Shown here: piece after piece, positions 12,831 through 25,513 of the stretch | Layout: each line of letters starts with the position of its first letter | Position numbering within the stretch: position 1 is the first letter of the stretch | Origin: Zeus faber | Lineage: Eukaryota > Chordata > Actinopteri > Zeiformes > Zeidae | Direction: 5' to 3' | Length of the DNA stretch: 64,000 bases | Assembly: GCA_960531495.1 (NCBI GenBank) | Contig: OY482852.1 | Coordinates: forward strand, 27,666,121-27,730,120 | Notes under the pieces: generated by a model | The model's input: the letters and a program-made list of their open reading frames with translations, nothing else | Told to the model about the DNA's origin: nothing | Database searches by the model: none | Program-made: the position numbers and the translations under genes

Positions 12831-15800
12831 TGGCCTGGTACATACTATACTTATCACAATACTAACTTATAGCAGTTTCACACCAAAATTATTCTTCTTT
12901 TTTTTCAACCCGATAAAAATAGGCGATAAGCACCTTTCACATGGCCAGGTGAAATGCGTTTTTTTTCTGGTGTGTCACGTTAGACGTCATGAACACATCG
13001 CCAAAGGGTCGTGTAATAGTGCCAGTGTGATTGGGAATAAAATAGTAGAGGAGACAGCAACTTAAACAAACAACAACATAAAACTGAAAATCTTGAAAAA
13101 AAAAAAAGTATTATGAGCCGTTCAAAAGAATCTGATTGTTCTTGAATGTCCCAACACTACAGTAGAAGCAGCATGGAGCACCCGCAGCATGGAGTAGGCC
13201 GCCGGGCACCGGTCCTGCGGGGAGGAGGGACCGGCTTGGGGCGATGCTGGAGCTCCCGGCGGGGAGCGTGGGGTTTCTCCTCTGTGGTCCCCACGGTGCA
13301 ATTCCCACACTCACAACAATACATTTCATACAGAAAAAGGTCAATAACTTCTGATTTGGATTTTGGATTCTAAAAGGGATATGGAATGATGGAATGATAC
13401 ACTGATATTCCTGCCCATTCACACGCTGATTGGAGGGGGAGCCGATTAAAACCTGTGACTATTTGCAGGGTCATTTGACCCGGGACTGAGACCCGGGTTT
13501 TTCCTTTCCCACTGGTTCCAATTTCCAGATGTCAGCAGGTGTTACCGGGTTTTTGGTGCAGTGGGAAAAGAGTTTTGTTATAAATATGTTCACTGAAAAA
13601 TAGGTGTAAAAACTCCCACAAAAGAGGTGGGTTAATTTATATTCAGAGACAATGTGTGCAAAGCAGTGTGAAACCTGAAAATACCACCTTTATTGCCGTG
13701 TTTGATTCGGAGGATAAGTCATGTTAGCACTGCAGCAACCGTAAAACTGTCCTTAAAAAAAAAGCTGTCCCGTGGGCTGATGACAGCCTGAAAGTCAAAT
13801 ATGATGAAAATGTTGCAGTGAGGTCCTGATTATTGAGGGCTGCAGCCCCTGGGGAAGCGGTAAATGTTCGGACATTTGGATAAGATCACATCTGCAAATG
13901 ACACCGCGATCACTCACACACATTAGGTCTCAATGCATACAGCGCTGAATGTGTGTGTGTGCGCGCGCGCGCTTGTGCGTGCATGTGCGTGTGTGTGCAC
14001 ATATGAGTGGATTCGGCAAAGGCTACGTGATAGCAGCATATTTTTTACTGCAGACACTGGCCTCAAATTTGTTGAAGCCAACCTCCCCACACGAATTTTA
14101 GTGAATTCTATTTATCATCACTCACTTCCTTTCCGTTTCCAACCCTTCGCTTTCCCCACTTGGCATTCCCTTGCATTGTTCTTGTTCAACCCCTCCCTTC
14201 CCTCTATCCTTCCTCTTGTTCCATCTTTTCCCTGTCCTCCCCGCCATCTCTCTCGGTCCACAGCCAAGAGCATACAGCTTCTCATAACTCTTCATTAGAC
14301 GCCTCCCTGGGCCCCTGTGGTTGCATCACGTAACAGAGCTGCGTCCAACTGCAACCGGAGAGGCAAAGGGAGCTAAGCCTCAGAGACAATTAGCTCACGC
14401 TGTAAAAAAAAACATCATGCTACGCTCTGCGCTTCGCCGGCTTTTGAGTGTGGTCTGGTAAAGAAAACGTGGAGCAAATTAGCCATTTCATGGTGGAGGC
14501 TCCAAGTATATAGAGTGCCAATAAATGTAGAGGGATGCTATACCACATAAACACGCAGAAGAATGATATAATCCGAGGTGTGGCCGTGGGGAAAGCAAAT
14601 TAACCTCTGCTGCCCTGTTTATTGGGTTGTCATCCATAAACCCCTCTGAACCAAATACAGATTTGGCGCACCCAGACGTCTGAGGTCTTATGCTCTGGTG
14701 GGGAGGTGCTATCGCAACCATTGGATTAAAAAAAAATTGCAGAGAGACTGAGTAAGGGAGACCTCAACTCCATAAATGCACTGTTATGTGCTTGATTTGC
14801 ATTCCAAAATATCATGCATGCAAAAAATAAACGGATCTCTACAGTACAAGTCGATGCCAATTCATTGCAGTCAGCAGAAAGAATGCGCTCCATACTCATT
14901 ATTCTCTATTCTCATTACCCACAATACATGTGTTAGTATTATATGATGGGCCTGCCACCACCACCCATGTGATCTGTGGAGTGCAAGTGAAATTGTAGAG
15001 CATGCAAAACAGAAAGGCATAACAGAAATAAATATACACAACAGCTTCTAAGCTAATATGGAAAAAAAAAAAAATACACGTATGCAAGACAGCCTGCTCT
15101 AAATCACCAAGGAAATATGGCGGAGACAAGGAAGTAATTCCGGCTTACTTTCTCCATTATTTTTCTGCTGAACATACAATATTTGGCCACACTTCCTTTT
15201 ACGGTCCCCTGATTACAATGTATTGACCCGGTAAATATATGGTCAATTATAGTATGTTGTTGGGTAATTACGTAAAAGTAAATACGTAGGTAAATACAGA
15301 AGAACTACAGCTAAAATACTAAGAAAACTAAGTACCGTGTAGTTATGACCGGTTATGGGTGGTAGCTCAGATATAATTGTGTACTTCCTAGGAAAGTAGG
15401 CAGCCAATACTTAGAAACAGCTCCTCTATTACTCATCAAATCAAGTTACAATTGTAGCTATCCAAGGTTTATGTTGGTAACTGCCCAAGTTAAATTATGT
15501 AGAAATTAAGTGCTTCTTTAAAAAAAAAAATGTTTTATTTTTTTATTAACTCTGTTTTTGTCGATACATGTTGTCATCTGATGTTTTTATGTTTAATTGT
15601 CTCACCCGTGGTGATTCTCCCATCTTGGAGTAGTGATCAGTTGTTTATAGACCCAAACATGGAAAAATTGCTCTTCAAAGAGGGGGGTTGGTGGTGGCAG
15701 AAACTGTGCTCTTGTCATCCTACAGGTCGCCCACAGGACAGAGTTATTGCAGCAGTTGTTGATGATTAATGACTGAATAAAAAGTTGCAGGTTGAGAACT

Positions 15801-16080
15801 TGAACTCCACTTGCAGACTAACTCTGTCCTAGATGTAATGGCGTACAAATACTCTGTGTTGTATGCCCAGCACGCTGACAGCACAGGTTAAAAAAAGGAA
15901 TGAAATTAATTAAAAGGAAGATAGCACTTTCAAATAAGTTACTTTTTGTTATATAGTTATTGTTCATGGCTACAACCATCTATAAAGACTTTGTTAGATG
16001 GGTACCTTATACTTACCTGGTAACAACCTCTGCAGGAACCGTTTTCCTCAGTGTCATGGTAAATATTCTTAAATACTGGT
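12831..16080. other. No gene recognised; possible diverged inverted-repeat element
   Basis: A weak inverted repeat joins acttccttttacggtcc at about 15190 with ggactgtaaaaggaagt at about 16120, which could mark an old DNA element of about 950 bp. A short alternating purine-pyrimidine GCGC/GT tract is at 13953-13985. No exon was recognised. Confidence 0.4.
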
Positions 16081-16089
16081 TATGTTCTT

Positions 16090-16640
16090 TTTACAATTTT
16101 CTCAGTAAGTAAGCTGAACCTGGACTGTAAAAGGAAGTTTGTTTCTGTTTTTTTTGTTTCAACGGTATTACCTTTTTCCTACCACATTCTTTCAAATAGA
16201 TTACACCAGTGTCTGTCCAGTAGTTAACAGGAAATTGTACCATATATGTTCCACAACATTACTAAGTTAAACATGACAATTTACATAGTGAGTAAGCTGA
16301 AACTGTAAAAGGTAAGCCTTGTTTGTTTCCATGGTACTACAAGGCTCTTACCATATGCCTTGTAACAGATTATTCCCTTTCCCATGCAATCAACACAAAC
16401 GTTTCCCATGTATGTTCTAGAACTTTACTAAGTAAGCCCTAACACTTTACTCAGGAAGCTTAAACTGTATTGTAAAAGCCTTGTGTGTTTTCATGCTATT
16501 ATCCGGCTTTTACCATATAATTTGTAATAGAATATTGCATTGTCCATGCAGTTAAAATGACCTTGCAGCACAAATGTTCCACAAAATTACAGAGTAAAAC
16601 ATGACATATTATTGAACAAAGCTGAAACAGGAGAACTCTT
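16090..16640. repeat. Degenerate 160-195 bp tandem repeat
   Basis: The block 'agtaagctgaa.ctgtaaaagg' recurs at about 16098, 16292, 16453 and 16617 with similar following sequence (gtttgtttccatggtactac, then taccatat.cttgtaa). The copies are strongly diverged, suggesting an old tandem array or staggered repeats. Confidence 0.45.
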
Positions 16641-17201
<561 letters not shown>

Positions 17202-17291
17202 TGTGTGTCAGGATGTGTTTGTTAGTAAAGAGCATCAGGTGTCCTCAGGGTAATTCCGCTGATTGAGGCAGAGCAGGGGATTCCTGTGTAG

Positions 17292-17292
<1 letters not shown>

Positions 17293-17359
<67 letters not shown>
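17293..17359. repeat. (CA)n microsatellite
   Basis: About 33 dinucleotide units; complementary in sequence to the (GT)n tract at 17081-17201. Confidence 0.98.
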
Positions 17360-17364
<5 letters not shown>

Positions 17365-17531
17365 TTATCTAATTGGTTTGAGATGTTCAAGGACTCAGAG
17401 AGGACCCGCGGTGGGTTTTTCCACCGCTCAGTCAGTCATAAGGGTCTCTTTTGTCGTCAAAGGTAACATCTGACCGAGTCTGTCATTAATACTTTGCCAA
17501 GGTCACAGTCTTCCCTTTTCTTTTTCATCAG

Positions 17532-17702
17532 GATATGCACATCCTCCTCCGGTGCTACATATGCCCCGACACATCCCTCAACCAGGTGCTCTGCCGTATA
17601 TGGCTCGATAAAGAAAAGAAGAAGACAGAAACCCTCAGACATCTGAAAGTCAAAGTCTCGTCTAAATATGGAGCAGAATTTGTGGATTTGCGGGAATATT
17701 AA
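17532..17702 (+). CDS. Candidate terminal exon, unknown gene
   Basis: A near-ideal acceptor lies directly upstream: a pyrimidine run followed by tttttcatcag at 17521-17531. The following 56 codons are open and end in TAA at 17700-17702. The predicted peptide begins DMHILLRCYICPDTSLNQ, is rich in Cys and Lys in the middle (LCRIWLDKEKKKTETL) and ends KYGAEFVDLREY. This looks like protein rather than repeat sequence, but I do not recognise a family and see no upstream exon nearby. An antisense frame of similar length overlaps it, which weakens the case. It is offered as a candidate only. Confidence 0.3.
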   Translation, partial: DMHILLRCYICPDTSLNQVLCRIWLDKEKKKTETLRHLKVKVSSKYGAEFVDLREY

Positions 17703-18443
17703 TTATATGCTCCAAATATGACATTTCTACGAAAATCTACTGCCCTTACCTACTCAGCAAACCAGTTACAAAGTGGTTGTGTAAGAAAGCGTGATTTATA
17801 GTTATGGCGCCATATTTTTAGGTGTTTCCTGAGGTGGCCGTGGTACCTGCACCCCTCATTTAACAAGCCTCTGTCTGCATTAGCACTGCAGCAGCCACTG
17901 CAGTCTGCTCGTCTGCCAAGCTGGAGAACAACTGAACAAGCACAGGAAACTTCTTGTCCCACAGCTAAGTGACCAACATGCTCCCTCGACTGAAATGAAA
18001 CGAAAAGAAATGAGAAAGAAAACAAATGCTGCGAGTTCAATCTTGTATTTCATCCTTTTTCATTTTATGTTACTATAGTATCACCTCGTTGATGGTCTCT
18101 AAAATGTACAAAGGAATACACAGTCCGCGCGTGAACTGCGGCGGGATAACGTTGTACTTCATTTCACAGTTCTGTTAATTACACACTGCTGTCTTCAAAG
18201 GCTAAAAAGAACACACATGCGGGTCAGCAGAAAATATGCTCCAATTAAGTATAAAAGCCACTCTCGTTAACACCATCATTAAAGCTCACCGGTGGAACAA
18301 TCTGGCCGGGACTAGTTGAACTCCAGACACCAACCCCCAGTGATTCCTATTGCATCTTCCAGATCTAGAGCTTTTGAGGGAGATGCAGAGGGGAGCAGAT
18401 ATAATGGAATGAGAAAATGCACCTCCTATAAGGACTGAGACGA

Positions 18444-18529
<86 letters not shown>

Positions 18530-19302
18530 CATCTATCACAGACACAAACGAGCGCCCGCGCAAAGGCGACGTGATCGGCGGGGCCTCCAGAGAGACGTCT
18601 CACTCTCGCTGAAATTCACTGCACACACTCGTGACCCCCCCGCCCCGCCCCCCCCCCACACGCACACACAAACACACCACCCCCACCACGCAACCTCTCA
18701 AAACAGCAAAATGGGCGTCCCTCCTACACTGTCAGGCCGTCACACAGGGGACACGGCGACAGACACAGACACGCAGTCACACAGCAAGCGACGAACGAGA
18801 AGACTCTAAAGGCTCATTTTTTAAAAGGAAAATCAACGATAACGAACATTCGCGTAAAACAAAATGTAGGATGGCAGGCAAGTAACACCATGCCTGCCGC
18901 GCAAGGTTTTTGAGGGTGCTGAGGCCTCTCATGCCTCTGGCAAGTGAATTAGCTTCACCTCAGTCACGCTCGGGTATCGGGGAATGTTGATAATAATTAA
19001 AAACTTCTGTGAACTGGCTATATTTAGGGTGAACCGTTTGACATGGAATTGTTTAAGTACCAATCCAATGTTGAATGAGTGCCTTATACACAATATACAT
19101 ACACATACGGCATATTTATAGTGGCAATCAGCGGTCTGCACTGAGTAGCCCACGGACCTTCTGAGGTGAGACGCAGGACCCCGGCCGTGCTACGGCAGCC
19201 AGCAAGGGCAGCTTTAATGAATAGCGAGATACATGATAAATGCGGCCATATGGTGGTGCCGGCTGGCCAAGCCAGGGGTGCAAGCTAGATCTGCCACCCA
19301 CT

Positions 19303-19381
<79 letters not shown>

Positions 19382-21000
19382 TTAAAAGGAAGCAAAGAGA
19401 TACACACATATGTGCATATCTTTACTGTCTTGCCAGAAAGGAAGAGTCATCAAACTCAGTTCAATTTAAGACAACAGCAGGTAGGGGAATATGACCTCCA
19501 GGTCCTACGGAGAGATGGAGTGCTGCGACTCTCGGCCAACTGTGAACTGTGAACCACACTATCTGTCAAAAAGTTAAGTGAAGCTTGTTGACCATGCAAA
19601 GCTGTGAAATTTCCAAAGATACATCAACAATGATTAAAGAATAGCATTTTAAACAATCTTCTTCTCATGTATATTTGGCACTCCTGATTTACTGCTTGTG
19701 TGTGCTCCTCAGCTGAATCCTGGCCGATGAACCCATATGCTTTTCTGTCACTTGTTTTCCTCTTTCCCAGTCTTTGGTTTTATTCCTCTCTCTGTCTCTT
19801 AGTATTCCACACACATACAGACTCATATAGCTACTGCCATGTACTCGCTCACTCGCTTGTTCACAGAGTACACGCTGAAAAAACAAGCAGAGCGCATACT
19901 CACACAGATTTTACGTACAAACGCACACTTGCAGCCCTCACAAGACTCTGAACAAGCTATTGTCCTCCTTTCAGGGCAGATGATATCTCTCTCAACCGAA
20001 TTGGCTCGGTGAAAACAAAGGCAGGGCCCCTGGATGCCCTGCTGCAAATACGCTCGTTTCGGTCCGGTGGGGCCTTGGATGGCCTGTGTTCTACCGACCC
20101 ACATGCAGGTGCCCTTGGACACGGCTGATCTCGGTGACTTCCAAAGTGGGCTCAGCCCTAACTGCAGTGCTAAAACCTTCGGTGGCTGTGGTGAATGGCT
20201 CAGCAGGCGGTGTGCGGCCTAGTTTCATAACGTTTTGCGTATTTGTTTTCATACTGGTTTCATACTCATCGCTCTGCGATAATAATCCGTTTCGTTATGG
20301 TCGCTGCATCTGCTACAGTACGGTGGGAGTTACTCTGGTGTAACCGATTCCTATAAATCACTAGAGCGCGCTGACCGACGGAGATCTAGTGCGCTCCACA
20401 TTCCAGCGAGACACTTGCAGTGTGTGAGTAAGATTCACGGCCTCATGATCCGGCATATAATCCCTGGCTAAGTAACATTAGGACATACTTACTCGTCGCA
20501 TTTTGTCAAACCACTCCTGGGAAAAAAATATAAAAACTGGCTCATGCATTTAAACTGCAAAATCAAACTCCCGGCCTTTAGGGAACAATGCCTTGAACTC
20601 CATCCAAAGTTAGACTTTTGACACCTCCTTCATGGTGTCGCTTGCTGCCCCATTGATAGACAATATGTTTTCAACAGCCAGTGCTCTCACACTCCCCCAG
20701 TGCTTTCTGAAATGAGAGAGAGAAGAGAGAGAGGGAGAGCGGGAGAGAGAGGCTGGTCCAGAGTCATGAGTTTGATTTGTTTGTTTGGGTGCGGTTCGGT
20801 GCAGCAACCCTGGGACAGCGGAATGATATATGATCCCTTCACTTGCGTCATTGATCTTAACCTTAAGTGCAGTGCTAGAGCTGTATTTATATATTTTTTT
20901 TCATTTTAACACAAACACACACACACACACACACACATTCACTGACTCACCACGTGAGTGTGTGCGTGCGCGTGTGCGCGTGTGCGTGCGTGCGTGTGTG

Positions 21001-21039
<39 letters not shown>

Positions 21040-23290
21040 AGGTGGGGGGGGTCATAAAATTCTCAAATTGTAATTCCCCCCCAAATTATGTACATTTCTA
21101 TTTGGCTACAAAACATTCCAAAATGACCTAAAAGTAAATGTACATTTGGCAACACATATCTGTGTATTCTCTTGAATAATCCCCTAAATCTGTAATACTG
21201 GTAATACAATGAATTGCCACACATCAGTCTCCGGTGCCAGCGGTTTGAAATGACAAATAACTACTGCCCCGCTGTGGTAGATTAGGGTAATAGCACGCAG
21301 ACAGAACGTTCCAACAGACAATGTGTGGAATGGAACTCAGCTGCATCAAAGAAGTTTTTATTAGAAATAGATCACATCAAACGTAGACAAAAGAGATGTT
21401 TTCCCAAACCAAATAACAACTGCACACTGTGGCAGCACAATACAAAAGAAAACCGGATCAAGGAATCGCGCTTGGGAGAGATTGATCTCCTCCAATGCTG
21501 CGGCCGCATCGCTCGTTTCAGTTTTGGAGAGGTTCAAAGTTCTCAAACTGTCAAAAGTCATTACTGAGCGGGCCACTGATTAATTGCTTCCAAAGAACAG
21601 CGAACACTCTAGTTTTCCCGGTCCAGTCTTTTCCCATCAACATCCAATTACTCACGCTGTTATCGCATAAATAATTCATGCAACACTTTCGGACAAAAAC
21701 ATGACAATCAACAGTCAATCAGTAACTTCTGTCATCACTAATTCAACATCTGCTAAACTGGTTCCACTTCAAATACGTATTGGCCTGATTGGATGGGAAG
21801 TTTACGGTGTGCGTGTCTGTCTTGATTCATATTGGTGGGTTTCAGTGCAAAATATTCAATATTTTTCTCCATTTCTCTAGATGTTTATCTTGGCGGCTGG
21901 GTGCGTCTGGTTATACTTCGGTCTGAATAGTTAATAAATAAGATCTCTGAAATTGTCTTTGCCTGACAATTACTCGAACCTACAGGCAAATTGATACCCA
22001 TGTAAAACTAATTAGATTTTTCAAGTGACCATTATTTCTGTAATATGTTGTCACAGAGCTCATGCTTGCCAACGCATCCCCAAGTACGCAAACAAGCACT
22101 TCATTTGGCCACTGAACTTGCACATGCATAATAACGACCCAATTTGCATATATTATGCCAGTTCATTTAGTATGTTGATGCTTGGTAAACTTCTGCTTGG
22201 ATCGTTCGGCTGACATTACGATTGGCTGTATTGATGCTCTGACATTTGTTAATCTACCAGCAGGTCTCGTTTGTTCACTTAAGAGGCAGACAACGGCCTA
22301 CTTTCTGGTTCCCGCAGAGCTTTTATTTTATTTATTTTTACCAAAGGCATTTCCGTTATTTATGTCTCTTTCATTTCACCACACATTGAATTCAATTTTT
22401 GGAATTTGTTGTCAGTGCAATTTTCCCAACGTAATAAACAAATGGAGCAAGTCCCTTTAGAGAGTCCCTCAAGTCTAGAGATCTGCATGGCGTAGCTCAT
22501 AATGACGCACAAAAGCCGACACCAGCAGAAAATGGCCTCTGAATATATTTTACCGGGCCTCCATTAGGAAGTAATTTGGGACCACTTTATTTCAAAATCA
22601 GAAGCTCTAATATGAAGCTCTTTCACAAATGTACTCAGTTATTTGCAGCAAACTACAAATACTACGATATGAGTTTCTCATAATGAGAAATACACACTGA
22701 ACAGCTTGAAACCACTTGCTTGAGCCCTGAACTCAGCTTTAACCGCTTTACACTTTATGAAGAGAAAGAGATCAAAACTAGCATTTAAGCGTTATCGAAC
22801 ATTTTTATGTGGCATGAAAACAAGCTGTATGAATATGCTTCAGGTGAGCAATGAAGGGTGTTAGACAGAAAAATGTCAACAATAAAACAATTTGAATCAG
22901 ACGTAAGTAATACTAATGAGAATTGAGAACTGCAACTGAGAACCGAAACCTGCAGTGTTGAAGGTGGTCCTTGCATCTCGCAAAATTCTGCGTGTCCCTT
23001 CCAGATTAAGTCAGGATTTTTTTTTAAACACCTTCGCCACTCCTTTAGCAAATCTGTACCGGAATACAATAGGAGAGGAAGAGGCACAAGCAGGTGCTAC
23101 GGGTACATCCGGTTTATTTTGAACTTGAAGGATATTTTTTAATCTCACATAGAATCTACAGTTTTAAGAACACTGAAACACTGTTCAGCTTCTGTTGGAT
23201 TCATAACATACTTCAGACCTCTTACTCCCACAGAGGTCTGATGCAAGATGCGCAAAACAAATTATCATTAGCCCTGCATAAACACATCAC
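17703..23290. other. No gene; scattered microsatellites
   Basis: (CA)n tracts lie at about 18447-18527, 19308-19379 and 20910-20938, and a mixed (GT)n/(GC) tract at about 20955-21040. The stretch 21640-22240 is low in repeats and could hold conserved non-coding sequence, which cannot be judged without an alignment. No exon was recognised. Confidence 0.5.
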
Positions 23291-23297
23291 TGCTGCT

Positions 23298-23303
23298 TTT
23301 ATT
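23298..23303 (-). terminator. Polyadenylation signal of the zcwpw2-like gene
   Basis: AATAAA on the minus strand about 230 bp after the stop codon; it is the first such signal downstream and gives a plausible 3' untranslated region. Confidence 0.45.
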
Positions 23304-23535
23304 TATGGCAATCTGGCGGTCCTAAAACAAATTCTGTTATATTTGTATTTTAGTTGTTGGAAGAGTTTTGAAATGGAACATTTCAAAGCATTGAACAATT
23401 ATGTAACTGGAAAGTGTACACAAGGTTTCTCCCACACTTTATAAGATGATGTGGAAAGTATACAATAATAATACTCATGGCACTCAAGGTGGCTTTGTTT
23501 TCACTCAGTCATGTGACGCTGACGGCCGACGTCTG

Positions 23536-23709
23536 TCACACCGTGGAGCTGGGCTGTGAGCTGAGCCTCCTCAGCTCCTCCAAGCCGCCCACGCTCACAA
23601 ACCTGAAGCCCTCAACCATCAAGGCATCGCCGTCCTCCTCAATGCTGCCCTGGCACCGTTGCCGCTTCTTCACTTGCCGCCGCAACACCCCATCGACCGG
23701 CTGCCTACA
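23536..23709 (-). pseudogene. zcwpw2: zcwpw2 terminal exon
   Basis: The acceptor is tcttatgcacag before 23709. The 57 open codons contain CRQPVDGVLRRQVKKRQRCQ and EEDGDALMVEGFRFVSVGGL, and end QPSSTV before TGA at 23536-23538. EED..LV.G.......I..I resembles the end of human ZCWPW2 as recalled. The very C-terminus SSTV fits a class I PDZ ligand, although this may be chance. GC content is well above that of the surroundings, as expected for coding sequence. Confidence 0.6.
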
Positions 23710-24061
23710 CTGTGCATAAGAGAGTTTGAGTACGCTTGTTGGTACCTGGGTCAATGTTACAGAATCTCATTGAATGAAACAAATGTTGGGGATGTTGGCT
23801 CTGCTATTAGAGCAGACACTGATAATTAAAAAGATGCTATTTTCAATTAAAGAACCAAACCTTAACGGCAGTGGAAGTACAGATCAGCCGGGGTTCAATT
23901 TGCTGCTAGGATGGTGTATTGAGTAAGCTGAGTGTTGCTATGCAACTATGAGAAAGTCATGTAACCTGATGAATTCTTTCCTGCACACCGCATTGTTTGT
24001 TGTTCAATATTGCACTCTGGAGCACACAACAACAGATTTTAATTCACAGAGTAATCTATAC

Positions 24062-24150
24062 CTCGACGCGACGTCTCTTTTCAAGGGAGACATCGAACTG
24101 CTTTTGGAGGCTCTCTATCTCCCACATCAGCTTCTGGGCTTTGGACATTA
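24062..24150 (-). pseudogene. zcwpw2: zcwpw2 exon: coiled-coil segment
   Basis: The acceptor is gtttccatgcag before 24150 and the donor a weaker GAG|GTATAG after 24062. With the base carried over from the previous exon it encodes LMSKAQKLMWEIESLQKQFD then VSLEKRRRVE, a helical segment. It leaves in phase 0, matching the next exon. Confidence 0.6.
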
Positions 24151-24623
24151 CTGCATGGAAACAGTATGTATCAGACACATTACAGTCTGCAGGAGCATTG
24201 CACCCCCTCCGACAACCTATTAACATTACACTGCAGGATTCTGACAATTAGTCATGTATAGTTAATGTGTCTGTCTTGACCGCAATAACCTTCCTAAAGT
24301 ATTTGGCCCTTAAAGCTCTGTGTTTATAGTATTTGTATGCTGTAACAGTCTTAAGAATTATAATGATAATGTCAAAATATTATTAATAGATCACTGGAGA
24401 GTCTGGGCGTTGTACCCCTTATATATATATACATATATATATATATTTTTTTTTTTGCCCGGGCAGTTACCACCAACTCTCTGCAGAGGGTTAATGATTT
24501 CACTCTGTGTGTGGCTATTAGCGCCGGTGTTTGTGGATTGGATGTTTTTTGCAATGAGGCTCATTTGCATAGAAATGAGCCAATTTTGCATCACATGTAT
24601 GAATAATACATGTGAGACAAACA

Positions 24624-24723
24624 AAACTCCACACAGAAAGGCTCCTATTTGAGAGATAACCCGCTGTTGGCACCGTGCTCCGGCGGGTTCTCTCTCAAAT
24701 AGGAGCCTTTCTGTGTGGAGTTT
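24624..24723. repeat. 41-bp near-perfect inverted repeat (hairpin)
   Basis: The arm at 24624-24664 (starts aaactccacacagaaaggct) is the reverse complement of the arm at 24683-24723, with 40 of 41 bases pairing, around an 18-base loop. The right arm is normal sequence of the tRNA-like repeat; the left arm is an inverted copy of the same segment. Confidence 0.9.
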
Positions 24724-25020
24724 GCATTGTTCTCCCCGCGCTCACATGGGGTTTCCTCCACCTAACATCAGTAAGGACCCCCACCAAAAGCATGCACCCA
24801 TCACATCACCATCATCTGACCAGCGATGGACACCTGGTAACAGGTCCCCGGGCACTTCGACGAATGCTGCCGACTGCTCCATCCCCCAGGATGGGAGAAA
24901 TGCAGAGGCCACATTTCACTGGCCACAACCCAAAAAGCATGTGCATGTGTGTGTGTATATTTATATGCATGTGTTGTAGTGCGGTGTGTCATTTGACGAA
25001 TAAAGATTCTTCTTCTTCTA
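24665..25020 (+). mobile_element. SINE-like repeat, copy 1
   Basis: Shares its whole length (gttggcaccgtgctccgg, cctttctgtgtggagtttgc, catggggtttcctccacct, and the end gacgaataaagattcttctt) with copies at 45735-46145 (minus) and 63473-63895 (plus). The copies with an intact 5' part carry a tRNA-like B box (GGGTTCGATTCCC). Here the 5' part is replaced by the inverted arm of the hairpin. Confidence 0.7.
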
Positions 25021-25297
25021 TTAATACCATATTTAAATAACTGCAAATAGCACTGGCGCACCTAGACGCTATTTGCAAGGCAGCGCAGTTAGGGGTGCAT
25101 TTCATCCTTTCCCGGTGTTTTGAGAATTAATTACTTTTTGTGTTATTTGCGCAGGATTAGTGGCCGCAAAAGCTCTAGAATCTTTTTGTGAATTCACCCC
25201 TCAGAGAGAACAGTGATCTACCCTACATTCTGAAAATTACACGAGTGGATTGGTTTACGCATGCTGATTGCAGGGCTTCGTTCTGTTGTGAACTCAC

Positions 25298-25421
25298 AGT
25301 CATCTGGTTGGAAGTGGCAGAGCTCCAGTCTTTCTTCACATGCCATGTCCCTAAGTCTGGTAGCCTCCTCCATGGCAAAATTTAGGTTTTTCTTTCTAGA
25401 TATTTTTACTGCTCCACACTC
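25298..25421 (-). pseudogene. zcwpw2: zcwpw2 exon: post-PWWP helix
   Basis: The acceptor is ctcactgtcaag before 25421 and the donor a strong ACT|GTGAGT after 25298. It encodes ECGAVKISRKKNLNFAMEEA then TRLRDMACEERLELCHFQPDD. The Lys-rich start and the amphipathic helix ending ERLELC correspond to the helix after PWWP in the ZCWPW proteins (ALQEA...QRLEMC in human ZCWPW2 as I recall it). The frame is open. It enters in phase 0 and leaves in phase 1. Confidence 0.7.
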
Positions 25422-25513
25422 CTTGACAGTGAGAGGGACAAAACGCATAATGGGACATCATTTATCATGTTTCCAAAAAACTGCAGGTAACACATCAGTG
25501 TAGTTAAAGGTGA

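Larger units (their letters stand above)
24460..25200. mobile_element. Non-autonomous DNA element of unassigned family, copy 2
   Basis: Same family as 2010-3050. The left part (ctctgcag.gggttaat, then ttgcaatgaggctcatttgcatag) is at about 24470-24600. The right part (gcaaatagcactggcgcacc, then ctttttgtgaattcac) is at about 25044-25196. The tRNA-like repeat at 24665-25020 has inserted between the two parts. It lies in an intron of the zcwpw2-like gene. Confidence 0.5.

Noticed and set aside
13111-13422. GC-rich frames on both strands
   Set aside because: No domain, proline/serine-rich in either frame and no splice context.
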